64,000 nt of DNA from NCBI RefSeq assembly GCF_009800925.1, contig NZ_WOYF01000005.1, forward strand, positions 157,859-221,858. The letters run 5' to 3'. The position numbers and the translations under genes were made by a program. This stretch comes from Budvicia diplopodorum. Lineage in GTDB: Bacteria; Pseudomonadota; Gammaproteobacteria; Enterobacterales; Enterobacteriaceae. This document shows, in pieces, positions 18,679-29,652 of this stretch; the first letter of the stretch is position 1; every line of letters begins with the position of its first letter. A model generated the notes under the pieces. That model saw only the letters and a list, made by a program, of their open reading frames with translations, ran no database searches and was not told where the DNA came from.

Positions 18679-19533
18679 ATGTACCTTATTCCTAGTAATG
18701 AAATGCTAAACAAAGCCCGGAGTCAGGGCTATGCCGTTCCCGCTTTTAATGTCCATAATCTTGAAACCGTTCAAATTGTGGCTGAAACCGCCGCCGAAAT
18801 GAGTTCGCCGGTGATTATGGCCGGCACTCCCGGTACCTTCAGCTATGCTGGGATTGATTATCTGGTCTCTATTTGTAAATCCGCAGCCAAGTTACACAAC
18901 TTACCCTTTGCCCTGCATCTGGATCACCATGAAGTGGTGCCAGACATCGAAACTAAAATCAAAGCCGGTGTACGCTCGGTGATGATCGACGGTTCACACT
19001 TACCCTTTAGCGAAAATATAGCGCTAGTGTCAAAGGTGACCACACTATGCCACCGCTACAATATCAGCGTAGAAGCAGAACTCGGACGGCTTGGTGGGCA
19101 AGAAGATGACTTGGTGGTTGATGCTGAAAACAGCTTCTTTACTGACCCCGACGTGGCGGCTGAATTTATTGCCAAAACCGGCGTGGATTCTCTGGCCGTA
19201 GCCATTGGCTCCGCTCACGGTTTGTATCATGGTGAACCCAAGCTCGATTTTCAGCGATTAGCGCAAATCCAACGGCGGGTTGATATTCCACTGGTGCTAC
19301 ACGGTGCCTCAGGAATTCCAGAAGCTATGGTAAAACGCGCCATTGAATTGGGAATATGTAAAGTCAATGTTGCTACCGAGCTTAAAATTGCCTTTGCCGA
19401 TGCAGTAAAAAAATACTTTGCACAGTTCCCTGAAGCTAACGACCCTCGTCAATATATGACACCAGGAAAATCAGCCATGAAGCAGATTATCGCTGAGAAA
19501 ATCAGAATCTGCGGCAGCGCAGGCAAACTATAA
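18679..19533 (+). CDS. gatY: D-tagatose-1,6-bisphosphate aldolase catalytic subunit GatY
   Basis: This is a cytoplasmic class II zinc aldolase that cleaves tagatose-1,6-bisphosphate to DHAP and glyceraldehyde-3-phosphate, 284 residues. The zinc/catalytic segment is LHLDHHE, followed by [11 protein letters not shown] and [14 protein letters not shown]. The phosphate-binding segments AIGSAHG and LHGASG are also present. AGAGGA precedes the ATG. It is placed last in the operon, after gatR, and is followed by a strong terminator. KbaY is the alternative, disfavoured by the gat neighbours. Confidence 0.9.
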   Translation: MYLIPSNEMLNKARSQGYAVPAFNVHNLETVQIVAETAAEMSSPVIMAGTPGTFSYAGIDYLVSICKSAAKLHNLPFALHLDHHEVVPDIETKIKAGVRSVMIDGSHLPFSENIALVSKVTTLCHRYNISVEAELGRLGGQEDDLVVDAENSFFTDPDVAAEFIAKTGVDSLAVAIGSAHGLYHGEPKLDFQRLAQIQRRVDIPLVLHGASGIPEAMVKRAIELGICKVNVATELKIAFADAVKKYFAQFPEANDPRQYMTPGKSAMKQIIAEKIRICGSAGKL

Positions 19534-19545
19534 TTATCCTTCCCT

Positions 19546-19595
19546 TGGCTTTACCCGATTATTTATCATGGTCGGGTAGAGCCACCTTCGTTTTT
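19546..19595 (+). terminator. Rho-independent terminator of gat operon
   Basis: TGGCTTTACCCGA pairs with TCGGGTAGAGCCA (13 bp with one wobble pair), and a TTTTT run follows a few bases later. It lies directly after the gatY stop. Confidence 0.85.
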
Positions 19596-19893
19596 ACTGC
19601 GCAATGGCTACAGAAGCGCTTTGATATGAAACCTCTCTATTTTCTCTGCTGTGGCTGGGCGCCGGTTGACCGCTCCGACCCTCAACAAAACCGGGATGGC
19701 AGGGGCCACTATCAGTGATGCAGCCAGCGGTCAGTATTACGATATAAGCATGACTTCAGGATAAACGCTGACGAATGAACGCAGTCAGTGGTCAGCATTC
19801 CGCAGTTTTATATCAGCGTTACCAGATACCCGGCAGGGGCGATTTAATGCTTAATCATTCAGGAAGTGGATAACGATGAAGTTAACTCTTATA
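19596..19893. other. Intergenic region with a possible degraded reading frame
   Basis: On the plus strand the frame 19630–19854 is open except for one TAA at 19762. A second stop (TGA at 19627) lies just upstream. The short translated pieces (for example ending SFISALPDTRQGRFNA) are not recognised. This could be a decayed gene or chance. Confidence 0.25.
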
Positions 19894-19919
19894 ACCCCTC
19901 CAGTCATCGCCGAAGGGGC
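19894..19919 (-). terminator. Weak hairpin after phoU
   Basis: CCCCTT and AGGGG arms enclose a 15-base loop, 24 bp downstream of the phoU stop on the minus strand, with only a short AT-rich tail. It is a plausible but weak end for the pst–phoU transcript. Confidence 0.35.
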
Positions 19920-19942
19920 TATAAAACAGGATGTAAACTGGC

Positions 19943-20656
19943 TTACTTCTTAGCCAGCAAACTCTCAATTTCTTCGCCGCTGCGGTGGCGGAAATCCTGG
20001 CCTTTAACGAAGTAGAAAATAAATTCACAAATGTTCTGGCAGCGATCGCCAATACGTTCAATCGACCGGGCGCAGGCCAACGCGGTTAATACGCTAGGAA
20101 TGGCGCGGGGGTCTTCCATCATATAGGTCATTAGCTGACGAATAATGCTTTCATACTCCTGATCGACCTTCTGATCTTCACGATAAATCCGCACCGCTTC
20201 ATCAATGTCCATGCGGGCAAAAGCGTCCAGCGCATCGTGCAGCATTTGTACCGTGTGGCGACCCAGCGATTCCAGATTCACCAGCAACGGTTTATGCTGC
20301 TGAGAAAATTTCTCCAGCGCCATGCGACAAATTTTATCCGCCACGTCACCGATACGCTCCAGCTCAGAAACGGTTTTGGTAATCGCCATCACCAAACGTA
20401 AATCGCTGGCCGTTGGCTGACGTTTGGCAATAATTCTTACGCAAGCTTCGTCAATCGCCACTTCCATACTGTTCACTTTATGATCGTCTTCAATCACGCG
20501 CCGGGCCAGTTCTTCATCGGCCTGATGCATAGCATTAATGGCATCGGTAAGCTGTTGCTCTACCAGACCGCCCATCACCATGACCTGCGTACGGATGTGT
20601 TCCAGTTCAGCATTAAACTGACCAGAAATATGCTTTCCTAAATTAAGGTTTTCCAT
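19943..20656 (-). CDS. phoU: Phosphate signalling regulator PhoU
   Basis: This is a cytoplasmic, peripheral-membrane negative regulator of the PhoR/PhoB two-component system that couples it to PstSCAB transport, 237 residues. Two PhoU repeats of three helices are recognisable, each with the acidic metal-binding pattern ([16 protein letters not shown] and [16 protein letters not shown]). It is the last gene of pstSCAB-phoU, 15 bp after pstB. Length and sequence match E. coli PhoU closely. Confidence 0.95.
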   Translation of the reverse strand: MENLNLGKHISGQFNAELEHIRTQVMVMGGLVEQQLTDAINAMHQADEELARRVIEDDHKVNSMEVAIDEACVRIIAKRQPTASDLRLVMAITKTVSELERIGDVADKICRMALEKFSQQHKPLLVNLESLGRHTVQMLHDALDAFARMDIDEAVRIYREDQKVDQEYESIIRQLMTYMMEDPRAIPSVLTALACARSIERIGDRCQNICEFIFYFVKGQDFRHRSGEEIESLLAKK

Positions 20657-20671
20657 GAGGGTTCCCCGTTA

Positions 20672-21460
<789 letters not shown>

Positions 21461-22348
21461 TCAATATTTCTTCTTGGCGAACACAACCCGCGCCAAAATA
21501 TTCAATAACAGCACGCACAGAGTAATCAGTAATACACCGGCCCAGGCCAGATGTTGCCATTCAGAGAACGGGCTCATGGCGAACTTAAATATGGTGACCG
21601 GTAAGCTGGCAATTGGATGGCTCAGGTCAAGGCTCCAGAACTGATTCGACAGCGCGGTAAACAGCAGCGGCGCAGTCTCACCGGCAATACGCGCTATGGC
21701 CAGCAGTACGCCGGTAATAATGCCCGATGTCGATGCTTTTAGGGTCAGCGATAAAATGATTTTCCATTTTGGCGTGCCTAAGGCGTAAGCCGCTTCACGC
21801 AGGCTATCGGGCACCAGCCGCAGCATGTTTTCAGTAGTGCGGATAACGATGGGAATTTGTAATAACGCCAGCGCAATCACACCGGCCCAGCCGGAGAAGT
21901 GCTCCATCCTGACCACGACAATGGTATACACAAACAGGCCAACTACAATCGACGGCGCCGACAGCAAAATGTCGTTAATGAAACGAACTAACGATGCCAG
22001 CAATGATTTACGGCCATATTCCGCCAAATAAATTCCGGCCATAATCCCCAACGGCGTACCGATAACCGTGGCCCACAAAATCAATAATCCGCTACCAGCA
22101 ATGGCGTTGGCTAACCCGCCACCTGCGGTATTCGGCGGCGGCGTCATTTCAGTAAACAGCGCCAACGACATACCGTCGATACCTTTGGTGACGGTAGAAA
22201 ACAGAATCCAAATCAGCCAGAACAGGCCAAAGGCCATGGCCAGTATTGAAATCAAAAGTGCGGCGCGGTTTTTCTGGCGACGCCATGCCTGCATGCGCTG
22301 GCGGCCGGCATTAAAAGACTCAATACTGGATTGATTAGTATCAGACAT
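21461..22348 (-). CDS. pstA: Phosphate ABC transporter permease PstA
   Basis: This is an inner-membrane permease with six spans that forms the phosphate channel with PstC. The frame opens at 22363 inside the pstC end, but the ATG at 22348 is preferred. It has GGGGAG seven bases upstream, gives MSDTNQSS and 295 residues, and lies just after the pstC stop (E. coli PstA is 296). The cytoplasmic EAA-like loop appears as [18 protein letters not shown]. Confidence 0.93.
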   Translation of the reverse strand: MSDTNQSSIESFNAGRQRMQAWRRQKNRAALLISILAMAFGLFWLIWILFSTVTKGIDGMSLALFTEMTPPPNTAGGGLANAIAGSGLLILWATVIGTPLGIMAGIYLAEYGRKSLLASLVRFINDILLSAPSIVVGLFVYTIVVVRMEHFSGWAGVIALALLQIPIVIRTTENMLRLVPDSLREAAYALGTPKWKIILSLTLKASTSGIITGVLLAIARIAGETAPLLFTALSNQFWSLDLSHPIASLPVTIFKFAMSPFSEWQHLAWAGVLLITLCVLLLNILARVVFAKKKY

Positions 22349-22349
22349 A

Positions 22350-23306
22350 TCAGCTCCCCTCATTCTTATCTAAGCGTGAAATCATAAACTTAGAAATTGA
22401 GAGCACGACGAAAGTAATGGCGAACAGAATCAGGCCCAGCTCCATCAGTGCGGAAGTATGTAAACCCGACTCAGCCTCAGCAAACTCGTTGGCCAGCGCC
22501 GACGTGATACTGTTTCCCGGCATAAACAGCGAGAAGCTGTCCAACTGATAGGTATTACCAATCACAAAGGTCACCGCCATGGTCTCACCAAGCGCACGAC
22601 CAAGCCCCAGCATAACGCCGCCAATCACCCCATTTTTAGTGTAAGGCAGAACGATATTGCGGATAACTTCCCACGTAGTACAGCCGATACCGTAGGCTGA
22701 CTCTTTAAGCAGAACCGGTGTCTGTTCAAACACATCGCGCATTACTGCCGCAATGTAAGGAATGATCATAATCGCTAAAATCACCCCGGCGGCCAAAATA
22801 CCAATACCGAAAGCTGGCCCGGAAAATAGCGTGCCGACAATCGGGATATTAGACATTACGTTGCCGATAGGCTGTTGAAAATATTTGGCAAACAGTGGAG
22901 CAAAAATAAATAGCCCCCACATGCCGTAAACAATGCTCGGAATAGCCGCCAGCAGTTCAATAGCAATACCCAGCGGGCGTTTTAACCAGTTTGGCGCTAA
23001 CTCGGTAAGAAACAGCGCAATGCCAAAACTCACCGGAACGGCAATAATTAACGCAATCAGTGAGGTCACAATAGTGCCGTAAATAGGTACCAGTGCGCCG
23101 AACTTATCAGCCGGAGCATCCCACTCTTTGGTCCACAAAAAGCTAGCGCCAAACGCCTGAATGCTTGGCCATGAAGCAACCATCAACGACACAATAATGC
23201 CGCCCAATAGCAATAGCGTAATCAGCGCCGCTAACTTAACCAGCGCGCTGAAAAGAATATCGCCCTGTCTTCCCGGGGCTTTGATTACCGGCTTGTATTC
23301 AGCCAT
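22350..23306 (-). CDS. pstC: Phosphate ABC transporter permease PstC
   Basis: This is an inner-membrane permease, 318 residues and about six helices, and the partner of PstA. Conserved features include [18 protein letters not shown] and the EAA-like loop [19 protein letters not shown] roughly 100 bp gap with a hairpin separates it from pstS upstream, as usual where binding protein is made in excess. Confidence 0.94.
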   Translation of the reverse strand: MAEYKPVIKAPGRQGDILFSALVKLAALITLLLLGGIIVSLMVASWPSIQAFGASFLWTKEWDAPADKFGALVPIYGTIVTSLIALIIAVPVSFGIALFLTELAPNWLKRPLGIAIELLAAIPSIVYGMWGLFIFAPLFAKYFQQPIGNVMSNIPIVGTLFSGPAFGIGILAAGVILAIMIIPYIAAVMRDVFEQTPVLLKESAYGIGCTTWEVIRNIVLPYTKNGVIGGVMLGLGRALGETMAVTFVIGNTYQLDSFSLFMPGNSITSALANEFAEAESGLHTSALMELGLILFAITFVVLSISKFMISRLDKNEGS

Positions 23307-23330
23307 AAGCGTCTCTTTTAGATCTTTATT

Positions 23331-23362
23331 GCCCCTTCCCGGTCATCAGACCAAAAAGGGGC
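23331..23362 (-). terminator. Hairpin between pstS and pstC
   Basis: GCCCCTT and AAGGGGC form a perfect 7-bp stem with an 18-base loop, 45 bases beyond the pstS stop. It probably reduces read-through into pstC or stabilises pstS mRNA. Confidence 0.5.
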
Positions 23363-23406
23363 TTTTTATGAACCCGTCATACTCAACGTAAAGTACAAAA
23401 GGTATC

Positions 23407-24450
23407 TTAGTACAGCGCTTTTCCACTGCTATCTTTTATCTGCGTTTTCCATGCGTCACGCACCTGCTTGACGACCACGTCAGGCAATACCGCATAGTCT
23501 AGCTCTTTCGCTAACGGACCACCTTTATGGTAACCCCACTCAAAGAACTTAATCACTTCAGCCCCACGTTTCGCGTCTTTCTGAGTTTTATGCACCAGAA
23601 TGAAGGTGGTTGATGTAATTGGCCAAGCGTTGTTACCCTTTTGGAAGGTCAGATCTTGGGCAAACGATTTAGACCAGTCAACGCCGGTCGCTGCCGCACT
23701 GAACGATTCCTGAGTCGGGCTAACGGCCTGACCATCGGCAGAAATCAGTTTGGTATAAGCCAGATTGTTTTGTTTTGCGTAAGAGTATTCAACGTAACCA
23801 ATTGAGCCCGGTAAGCGCTGAACGAAGGCTGCAATACCGTCATTACCTTTTCCGCCTAGGCCTGTCGGCCAGTTGACCGTAGAACCAATACCGACTTTAT
23901 CTTTCCAGTCACCGTTCACTTTTGATAAGTAGCTGGTAAAAACGAAAGAGGTGCCTGAACCATCCGCACGGCGAACGACGGCAATATCTTGTTCCGGTAG
24001 CTTCAGCCCCGGATTTAACTTAGCAATTGCCGGGTCGTTCCACTTTTTAATCGTGCCCAGATAGATGTCACCCAGCGTTTTGCCGTCTAACGTCAGCTGG
24101 CCAGATTTAATGCCGTCAATATTCACGGCCAGCACCACACCGCCAATTACGGTCGGAAACTGGAACAAATCTTCCTTGGCCAGACGTTGATCGTCCAGCG
24201 GGGCATCCGATGCACCAAAATCAACAGTGTTAGCAATAATTTGTTTTACACCGCCCGACGATCCGATTCCCTGATAGTTGATGTTATTCCCTGTCTCTTT
24301 TTGATAACTGTCAGCCCATTTGGCATAAACAGGAGCCGGAAAGGTTGCACCGGCTCCTGTAATATTTTCTACAGCAAAGGCCGATAACGCAGTCATCGAT
24401 AAAGTGGTAGCTACTGCATAAGCAAGGGTTTTACGTATCAGTTTCATCAT
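23407..24450 (-). CDS. pstS: Periplasmic phosphate-binding protein PstS
   Basis: This is the high-affinity phosphate receptor of the Pst importer, 347 residues with a signal peptide ending near AFA|VENITG. The mature N-terminus [14 protein letters not shown] contains phosphate-contacting residues. [17 protein letters not shown] and RADGSGTSF are the other ligand-binding loops. It is the first gene of the pst operon and is preceded by two Pho boxes. A GGAGGA ribosome binding site precedes the start. Confidence 0.95.
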   Translation of the reverse strand: MMKLIRKTLAYAVATTLSMTALSAFAVENITGAGATFPAPVYAKWADSYQKETGNNINYQGIGSSGGVKQIIANTVDFGASDAPLDDQRLAKEDLFQFPTVIGGVVLAVNIDGIKSGQLTLDGKTLGDIYLGTIKKWNDPAIAKLNPGLKLPEQDIAVVRRADGSGTSFVFTSYLSKVNGDWKDKVGIGSTVNWPTGLGGKGNDGIAAFVQRLPGSIGYVEYSYAKQNNLAYTKLISADGQAVSPTQESFSAAATGVDWSKSFAQDLTFQKGNNAWPITSTTFILVHKTQKDAKRGAEVIKFFEWGYHKGGPLAKELDYAVLPDVVVKQVRDAWKTQIKDSSGKALY

Positions 24451-24530
24451 TCCTCCTAAAGGAATTTATTAGCTCTGCATCGTTAAATATAAGACTGATT
24501 ATAAGTACAAGCCAAAAGATAAGACGAATT

Positions 24531-24571
24531 GATGACAGTATAGTGTCAGGTTGATGACAGTTTTATGACAG
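24531..24571 (-). promoter_or_regulatory. Two tandem Pho boxes before pstS
   Basis: Read on the minus strand, CTGTCATAAAACTGTCAT (24553–24571) and CTGACACTATACTGTCAT (24531–24549) each fit the PhoB box CTGTCATANANCTGTCAT, spaced one helical period apart. They lie about 80–120 bp before the pstS start, as in E. coli. Confidence 0.9.
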
Positions 24572-24604
24572 TGGGGAAATTTGTAGTAGCTGATATTTCT
24601 AAGC

Positions 24605-24641
24605 AAAAAAACCCCGAAATAACATTGCGCTATTTCGGGGT
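24605..24641 (-). terminator. Rho-independent terminator of glmUS
   Basis: ACCCCGAAATA and TATTTCGGGGT form a perfect 11-bp stem with a 9-base loop. On the minus strand it is followed by six Ts. It lies 18 bp after the glmS stop. Confidence 0.92.
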
Positions 24642-24659
24642 AGTATATCAGTTAAGCCA

Positions 24660-26495
24660 TTACTCTACGGTAACAGACTTCGCCAGATTACGCGGCTGAT
24701 CGACGTCAGTACCTTTGATCAATGCCACGTGATAAGAAAGTAGCTGAAGCGGTATGGTATAGAATACCGGAGCTACAAGCTCATCGACGTAAGGCAGTGG
24801 AATAATGGTCATGCCTTCAACGCTGGTAAAGCCCGCATCTTCAGCGGCAAATACATAAAGCTGACCGCCACGGGCGCGGACTTCTTCAATATTCGATTTA
24901 AGCTTCTCTAACAGCTCGTTGTTAGGCGCAACCACGATAACCGGCATATCGGCATCAATTAACGCCAGCGGACCGTGCTTAAGCTCTCCGGCTGCATACG
25001 CTTCTGCGTGGATATAAGAGATCTCTTTTAACTTCAAAGCCCCTTCCATCGCAATCGGATACTGATCGCCACGGCCTAAGAACAGCGCATGGTGTTTATC
25101 AGAGAAACCTTCAGCCAGCGCTTCAATGGTTTTATCCAGTGACAGCATCTGCTCGATACGGCTTGGTAATGCCTGCAGGGCATGAACGATATCATGCTCG
25201 GTTTTTTCTGGCATACCGTGTGAGCGGCCCATTTGGGCAACCAGCAGTAACAGAACGGTTAACTGAGTAGTAAAGGCTTTAGTCGAAGCAACGCCAATTT
25301 CAACGCCGGCTTTAGTCATCAGAGCCATATCTGACTCACGTACCAGCGAAGAACCACCTACGTTACATACCGCCAGCGAACCTAAATAACCCAGCTCTTT
25401 AGATAAGCGTAGCGCGGCCAGCGTATCGGCGGTTTCACCCGACTGCGACAGCGTGATCAGCAGACTTCCTGTACGCTTCGCCGGTTTGCGATAACGGAAC
25501 TCAGAGGCGATTTCAATATCGCAAGGCACACCGGCCAACGCTTCGAACCAATAGCGGGCAACCATGCCTGAATGATAAGAGGTACCACAGGCAACGATTT
25601 GAACATGTTTTACCTGTTCCAGCATTTTAAGCGCGGGTTCACCGAGCTCATCGAGATTAACCAGACCATGGCTTATACGCCCTTCAAGGGTGTTTTTAAT
25701 TGCCAGAGGCTGTTCATAAATCTCTTTTTGCATGTAGTGACGGTAAGCACCTTTATCGCCCGCATCATACTGACTGGTGGATTCCATATCAGGACGATCT
25801 ACCGGCGCGCCTTGTTTATCAAAAATAGTCACCGAGTGGCGCGTTACTTCAGCAACATCCCCCTCTTCTAGGTAGATAAAGCGGCGGGTAACCGGCAGCA
25901 GGGCCAGTTGGTCGGAAGCAATAAAGTTTTCACCAAAGCCTAATCCGATAACCATCGGGCTACCTGAACGGGCTGCGACCAAAACGTCTGGATTACGGCG
26001 ATCCATAATCACGGTACCGTATGCACCGCGCAGCACTTTAACCACGCGCTGTACCGCTTCAAGCAGGGTTAATTCACTATTATTTTTGAGTTCATCGTGC
26101 ACGGAGTGCGCAATAACCTCGGTATCAGTTTCTGAGGTGAAAACGTAGCCTTTGGCGATTAACGCATCGCGCAAACCCTCATAGTTTTCAATAATACCGT
26201 TATGAACCACGGCAATATAACCAGATTCGTGAGGGTGAGCGTTGCTTTCAGAAGGCTCTCCGTGGGTTGCCCAACGGGTATGAGCAATACCGGTTCCACC
26301 TTTCAGCGGAGACGCGTCAACTGCTTCACTCAGCATGTTCACTTTGCCTAAGCGACGAATACGCTGAAGGTTATTGCTTTCATCTACAACAGCAATACCC
26401 GCAGAGTCGTAACCGCGATACTCAAGACGACGTAAACCTTCTAACAATATTTCAGCTATATCTCGTTGTGCTACTGCACCAACAATTCCACACAT
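24660..26495 (-). CDS. glmS: Glucosamine-6-phosphate synthase GlmS
   Basis: This is cytoplasmic glutamine:fructose-6-phosphate aminotransferase, the first step of UDP-GlcNAc synthesis, 611 residues. The N-terminal glutaminase domain starts with the processed catalytic cysteine (MCGIVGAVA) and includes [11 protein letters not shown]. Two SIS domains follow, with [10 protein letters not shown] and [11 protein letters not shown], and the C-terminus ends NLAKSVTVE. It is downstream of glmU. In enterobacteria translation is activated by the GlmZ small RNA; a corresponding hairpin lies in the leader here. Confidence 0.96.
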   Translation of the reverse strand: MCGIVGAVAQRDIAEILLEGLRRLEYRGYDSAGIAVVDESNNLQRIRRLGKVNMLSEAVDASPLKGGTGIAHTRWATHGEPSESNAHPHESGYIAVVHNGIIENYEGLRDALIAKGYVFTSETDTEVIAHSVHDELKNNSELTLLEAVQRVVKVLRGAYGTVIMDRRNPDVLVAARSGSPMVIGLGFGENFIASDQLALLPVTRRFIYLEEGDVAEVTRHSVTIFDKQGAPVDRPDMESTSQYDAGDKGAYRHYMQKEIYEQPLAIKNTLEGRISHGLVNLDELGEPALKMLEQVKHVQIVACGTSYHSGMVARYWFEALAGVPCDIEIASEFRYRKPAKRTGSLLITLSQSGETADTLAALRLSKELGYLGSLAVCNVGGSSLVRESDMALMTKAGVEIGVASTKAFTTQLTVLLLLVAQMGRSHGMPEKTEHDIVHALQALPSRIEQMLSLDKTIEALAEGFSDKHHALFLGRGDQYPIAMEGALKLKEISYIHAEAYAAGELKHGPLALIDADMPVIVVAPNNELLEKLKSNIEEVRARGGQLYVFAAEDAGFTSVEGMTIIPLPYVDELVAPVFYTIPLQLLSYHVALIKGTDVDQPRNLAKSVTVE

Positions 26496-26675
26496 CGTTT
26501 TATATTCCTAATTAAAGAACCGGATGATTATCCTGATTCTGTTCGATGCCCTTGACCTTTTTTTGCCGGATTTCCGACTTCCCCGAGCCTGTAGAGTTGG
26601 GGATTATTATATTTTGGTATCGATCTTATTGGTGAAACAAGGTCGATAACAAAAATTAATCACTATTTGATTTAT

Positions 26676-26707
26676 CAGGATGCGGGGCGAATTCTCTCCG
26701 CATCCTG
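26676..26707 (-). promoter_or_regulatory. Perfect hairpin in glmU–glmS intergenic region
   Basis: CAGGATGCGG and CCGCATCCTG form a perfect 10-bp stem with a 12-base loop, 14 bases after the glmU stop on the minus strand. No U run follows. In E. coli the glmUS mRNA is cut near the glmU stop and glmS is regulated by GlmZ pairing, so this hairpin may be a processing or protective structure. Confidence 0.55.
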
Positions 26708-26720
26708 CAATACAACTACG

Positions 26721-28091
26721 CTATTTCTTTTTCACCGGCCGCTGCCAGCCGCTAATATGCCGTTGCCTGACCCGACTAATCACCAGTTCATTCTCACCAA
26801 CATCGCTGGTCACCGTGGTTCCGGCACCAATGGTAGCGCCGTTGGCTACGCTGACGGGCGCAACAAGTTGAGTATCCGAGCCAACAAACACGTCATCACC
26901 GATAATGGTCTTAAACTTATTGGCGCCGTCATAGTTACAGGTGATAGTACCTGCACCAATATTGACCCGATCGCCAATATCGGCATCGCCCAAATAGGAG
27001 AGATGACCGGCTTTAGAACCTTTACCCAAACGCGCATTTTTGATTTCAACAAAGTTGCCAACGTGAGCGTCTTGCTCCAGCTTAGCGCCGGGGCGCAGGC
27101 GGGCAAAAGGCCCAATCGTACAGCCCGTGCTGAGCTCTGCATTTTCAATGACGCTGTAGGGGCTGATAATGCTGTCATTATCAATCACGCAGTTTTTCAG
27201 TATGCAGCCGCTGCCAATATGTACCCGATCGCCTAACACCACCTGACCTTCAATAATCACATTGGTATCGATGGTGATATCGCGGCCGTGAATTAATTCA
27301 CCGCGCAGATCAAAACGGGACGGGTCATTAAGCATAACGCCGGCAAGCAATAGGCGCTCGGCCTGCTCTGACTGATAGACTCTTTCCAAACGGGAAAGCT
27401 GTAGACGGTTATTCACCCCTTCAACTTCGCTTAAGCGGGATGGGTGAACGGCTTCAATGCATTTACCTTCGGCGTGAGCTAAGCCGATGATATCGGTAAT
27501 ATAGAACTCACCCTGAGCGTTGTTGTTGTCGAGCTTGGTTAACCAGCGCTTTAAATCATTGCCGCTGGCAACCAGAATTCCAGTATTGATTTCGTTAATC
27601 TTATGCTGTTCCGGCGTGGCATCTTTGTGCTCAACGATACTCACAATACGATCGTCTTTACGCACGATACGACCATACCCGCTAGGGTCGTCAAGCTTCA
27701 CCGTCAATAGGCCAATGCCGCCTTCTGGCTTAGCGTCCACTAAGCGACGAAGGGTATCTTCACAAATTAGCGGCACGTCACCGTACAGCATGAGTACGTT
27801 TTCATCGTCAGCAAAATAGGGGGCCGCCTGCTGCATCGCATGGCCGGTACCCAGCTGTTCAGCCTGTAAAACCCAGTTAATAAACCGATCGGCTAAAGCC
27901 TTTTTAAGTAGGTCACCGCCGTGGCCGTAAACCAGATGAACCTGTTTTGCACCCAGTTTAGACGCTGTATCAATGACGTGCTGTACCATCGGCTTACCGG
28001 CCAATAAATGCAGTACTTTTGGAACATCTGAATACATACGCGTACCCTTACCGGCGGCAAGAATAGCTACGCTAAGTTGAGACATTGACAT
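26721..28091 (-). CDS. glmU: Bifunctional GlcNAc-1-P uridyltransferase/GlcN-1-P acetyltransferase GlmU
   Basis: This is a cytoplasmic trimer that makes UDP-GlcNAc. The N-terminal pyrophosphorylase domain has [15 protein letters not shown], and the C-terminal left-handed beta helix has hexapeptide repeats and ends with RPVKKK. The frame is open to 28139, but the ATG at 28091 is preferred. It has TAGGTTG seven bases upstream and gives 456 residues, the E. coli length. Another ATG lies two codons on. In E. coli the upstream neighbour is atpC; here 16 kb of other genes intervene. Confidence 0.95.
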   Translation of the reverse strand: MSMSQLSVAILAAGKGTRMYSDVPKVLHLLAGKPMVQHVIDTASKLGAKQVHLVYGHGGDLLKKALADRFINWVLQAEQLGTGHAMQQAAPYFADDENVLMLYGDVPLICEDTLRRLVDAKPEGGIGLLTVKLDDPSGYGRIVRKDDRIVSIVEHKDATPEQHKINEINTGILVASGNDLKRWLTKLDNNNAQGEFYITDIIGLAHAEGKCIEAVHPSRLSEVEGVNNRLQLSRLERVYQSEQAERLLLAGVMLNDPSRFDLRGELIHGRDITIDTNVIIEGQVVLGDRVHIGSGCILKNCVIDNDSIISPYSVIENAELSTGCTIGPFARLRPGAKLEQDAHVGNFVEIKNARLGKGSKAGHLSYLGDADIGDRVNIGAGTITCNYDGANKFKTIIGDDVFVGSDTQLVAPVSVANGATIGAGTTVTSDVGENELVISRVRQRHISGWQRPVKKK

Positions 28092-28256
28092 AAACAACCT
28101 ACTAAAAAATTGATTGGCGAAAGTAAACCTGTTTAGCAACGAAATTGCTACTTATTTCTCATCGAAAACTACCCACAGGCCTTACGCCATAAGGGGTAAT
28201 GAAAAAAACGCGGTTTACCGATAAATAGTCAAAAAACCGTCTGCATTCGGAGACAG

Positions 28257-28282
28257 ATTTTCACTGATTATGGTGAAATAAT
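28257..28282. promoter_or_regulatory. Candidate NagC-type operator upstream of glmU
   Basis: ATTTTCAC and GTGAAATAAT form a dyad around an 8-base centre, similar to NagC/Mlc operators (TTATTTCNNNNNNGAAATAA-like). It lies about 170 bp before glmU, which in E. coli is NagC-activated. Similarity is by eye only. Confidence 0.35.
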
Positions 28283-28334
28283 AACGTGTTATCGCCACGG
28301 ATAAACAACTTTATTCTAATCACATAATAAGTTA

Positions 28335-28359
28335 ACAAAAAACGGGAAAAATCCGTTTT
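28335..28359 (-). terminator. Probable terminator after the LuxC/LuxE-type operon
   Basis: AAAACGG and CCGTTTT form a 7-bp stem with a 7-base loop and, on the minus strand, a run of Ts overlapping the last stem bases. It lies about 50 bp after the last gene of the operon. A second, larger dyad (AACGGCT/AGCCGTT) spans the stop itself. Confidence 0.5.
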
Positions 28360-28406
28360 ACCCCCAATAATCTTAGGTAAGAACGGCTGTTGGTGATAAC
28401 CAACAA

Positions 28407-29651
28407 TTAACCTAGCCGTTTTTGTCTTTCTACCGCTAAATCAAACGCTAAACTTTGCAAGTTGGGCGTATGGTTAATCAGTGCCCGATGCGTTCTGGCC
28501 TGACTGACGTAAATATAGCTCTGCCCCCAAGGCTGATGGTGAGTATCGCGAACCACCGGACCACAACGCTCGGTAAGTAAACCACTCAACGGCAAATGAT
28601 CGTCTCCGGCCGCCAGCGTTTGTGAAGCAAGTTGAGGTACATCGCGCAAAATACTGTTGGCCTGAAAATACCAACGCTGGCGATGATAGACGGCGGCTTT
28701 GACCGCCTGATTATTATCGCTTAGATACCAAACCTGAGGAACCGTCTGTTCTAACGGTGAAGCGCCGGCAATGCTGGCCGCGAACGCTTTAGCATTCAAT
28801 AAATTTTGGCCTAGGCTATTTCTGACTCGCTGGCACTGTGGCGAAACCTCAGCGCCGGATGCCCGATATGGCCCCATTTGATAATGCTGCCAACACTGAG
28901 GGTCATATATATCAAAGTCCTTCAGCGGCTGGCCGTGAATATCAATAACGCTCGGGTTAGGTGGAAGAAGCTGATAGGCGCTAGGGTAACTGGCAATATC
29001 GTCTGCAGAAAAACCATGAAGATACCGGGTTGCCGCATAGTAACCGGTGTCCATCATCGACAGCGCATGGAAAGTACCCTGCCACGGAGGGCCAAAAGAG
29101 TACCATTTAGCGATAGTTTCACGATTTTCAGCGGTAGTATTGCGCAGCCAGTAGCGGACAGCCAGATTTGAGGCCGACTGCCCAATGAGTACAATTTTCT
29201 GATCGGCACCGAACAGCGCTTTCAGCCGTTGAACTTCAGCATCTAAACGGTCAGCTAACCGTCGGTGATCGGCCCGCCAGTCGTGGCCGAGAAAAAACAG
29301 ATCCTGCCCTTCCTGATAACCGAGTGCCGTTTGTAAAACCCGCTTTAATTCTGCCGTTACTAAAGTATGCAATAAGCCCGGCACAATGGTAAAAGCGTGC
29401 AGTTGCTCACTAGCTAAAATCTGGGTTCGATGGGCTTCGCTATCCAGATATTCATAGGGCTGACGGGCAAAAAAGCCTCCCGAATCTCCCCATATAAATT
29501 TCTGTTGCTGGCGATCGTACAGCTTAGTGCCAAGGATACCGGGAAGGTAAATCACCGGCAGGTTCTGGTGTTTACCTCCCAGCCCCGCGCGGCGAAGCTT
29601 AGCGGCTATCGATTGCGCTCGAATAGCCGAATACCCCCAGTTCAATGGCAT
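28407..29651 (-). CDS. LCAT/PGAP1-like alpha/beta hydrolase or acyltransferase
   Basis: This 414-residue protein has features of the lecithin:cholesterol acyltransferase/lipase group. Near residue 35 an LPGILGTKLY segment matches the conserved PGIxGSxL region (oxyanion). The nucleophile elbow is GQSAS around Ser159, in place of the usual GxSxG. A late acidic/histidine region (AAGDDHLPL and later RTHRALINH) may complete the triad. There is no signal peptide or membrane span, so it is probably cytoplasmic. It is the last gene of a six-gene operon, one base after the radical SAM gene. It could transfer or hydrolyse an acyl ester made by the upstream LuxE/LuxC enzymes; the actual substrate is unknown. 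Confidence 0.7.
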   Translation of the reverse strand: MPLNWGYSAIRAQSIAAKLRRAGLGGKHQNLPVIYLPGILGTKLYDRQQQKFIWGDSGGFFARQPYEYLDSEAHRTQILASEQLHAFTIVPGLLHTLVTAELKRVLQTALGYQEGQDLFFLGHDWRADHRRLADRLDAEVQRLKALFGADQKIVLIGQSASNLAVRYWLRNTTAENRETIAKWYSFGPPWQGTFHALSMMDTGYYAATRYLHGFSADDIASYPSAYQLLPPNPSVIDIHGQPLKDFDIYDPQCWQHYQMGPYRASGAEVSPQCQRVRNSLGQNLLNAKAFAASIAGASPLEQTVPQVWYLSDNNQAVKAAVYHRQRWYFQANSILRDVPQLASQTLAAGDDHLPLSGLLTERCGPVVRDTHHQPWGQSYIYVSQARTHRALINHTPNLQSLAFDLAVERQKRLG

Positions 29652-29652
29652 A

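Noticed and set aside
26667..27236. Long plus-strand frame antisense to glmU (189 codons)
   Set aside because: Shadow of the strongly conserved glmU coding frame; no recognisable protein and no independent start signals.
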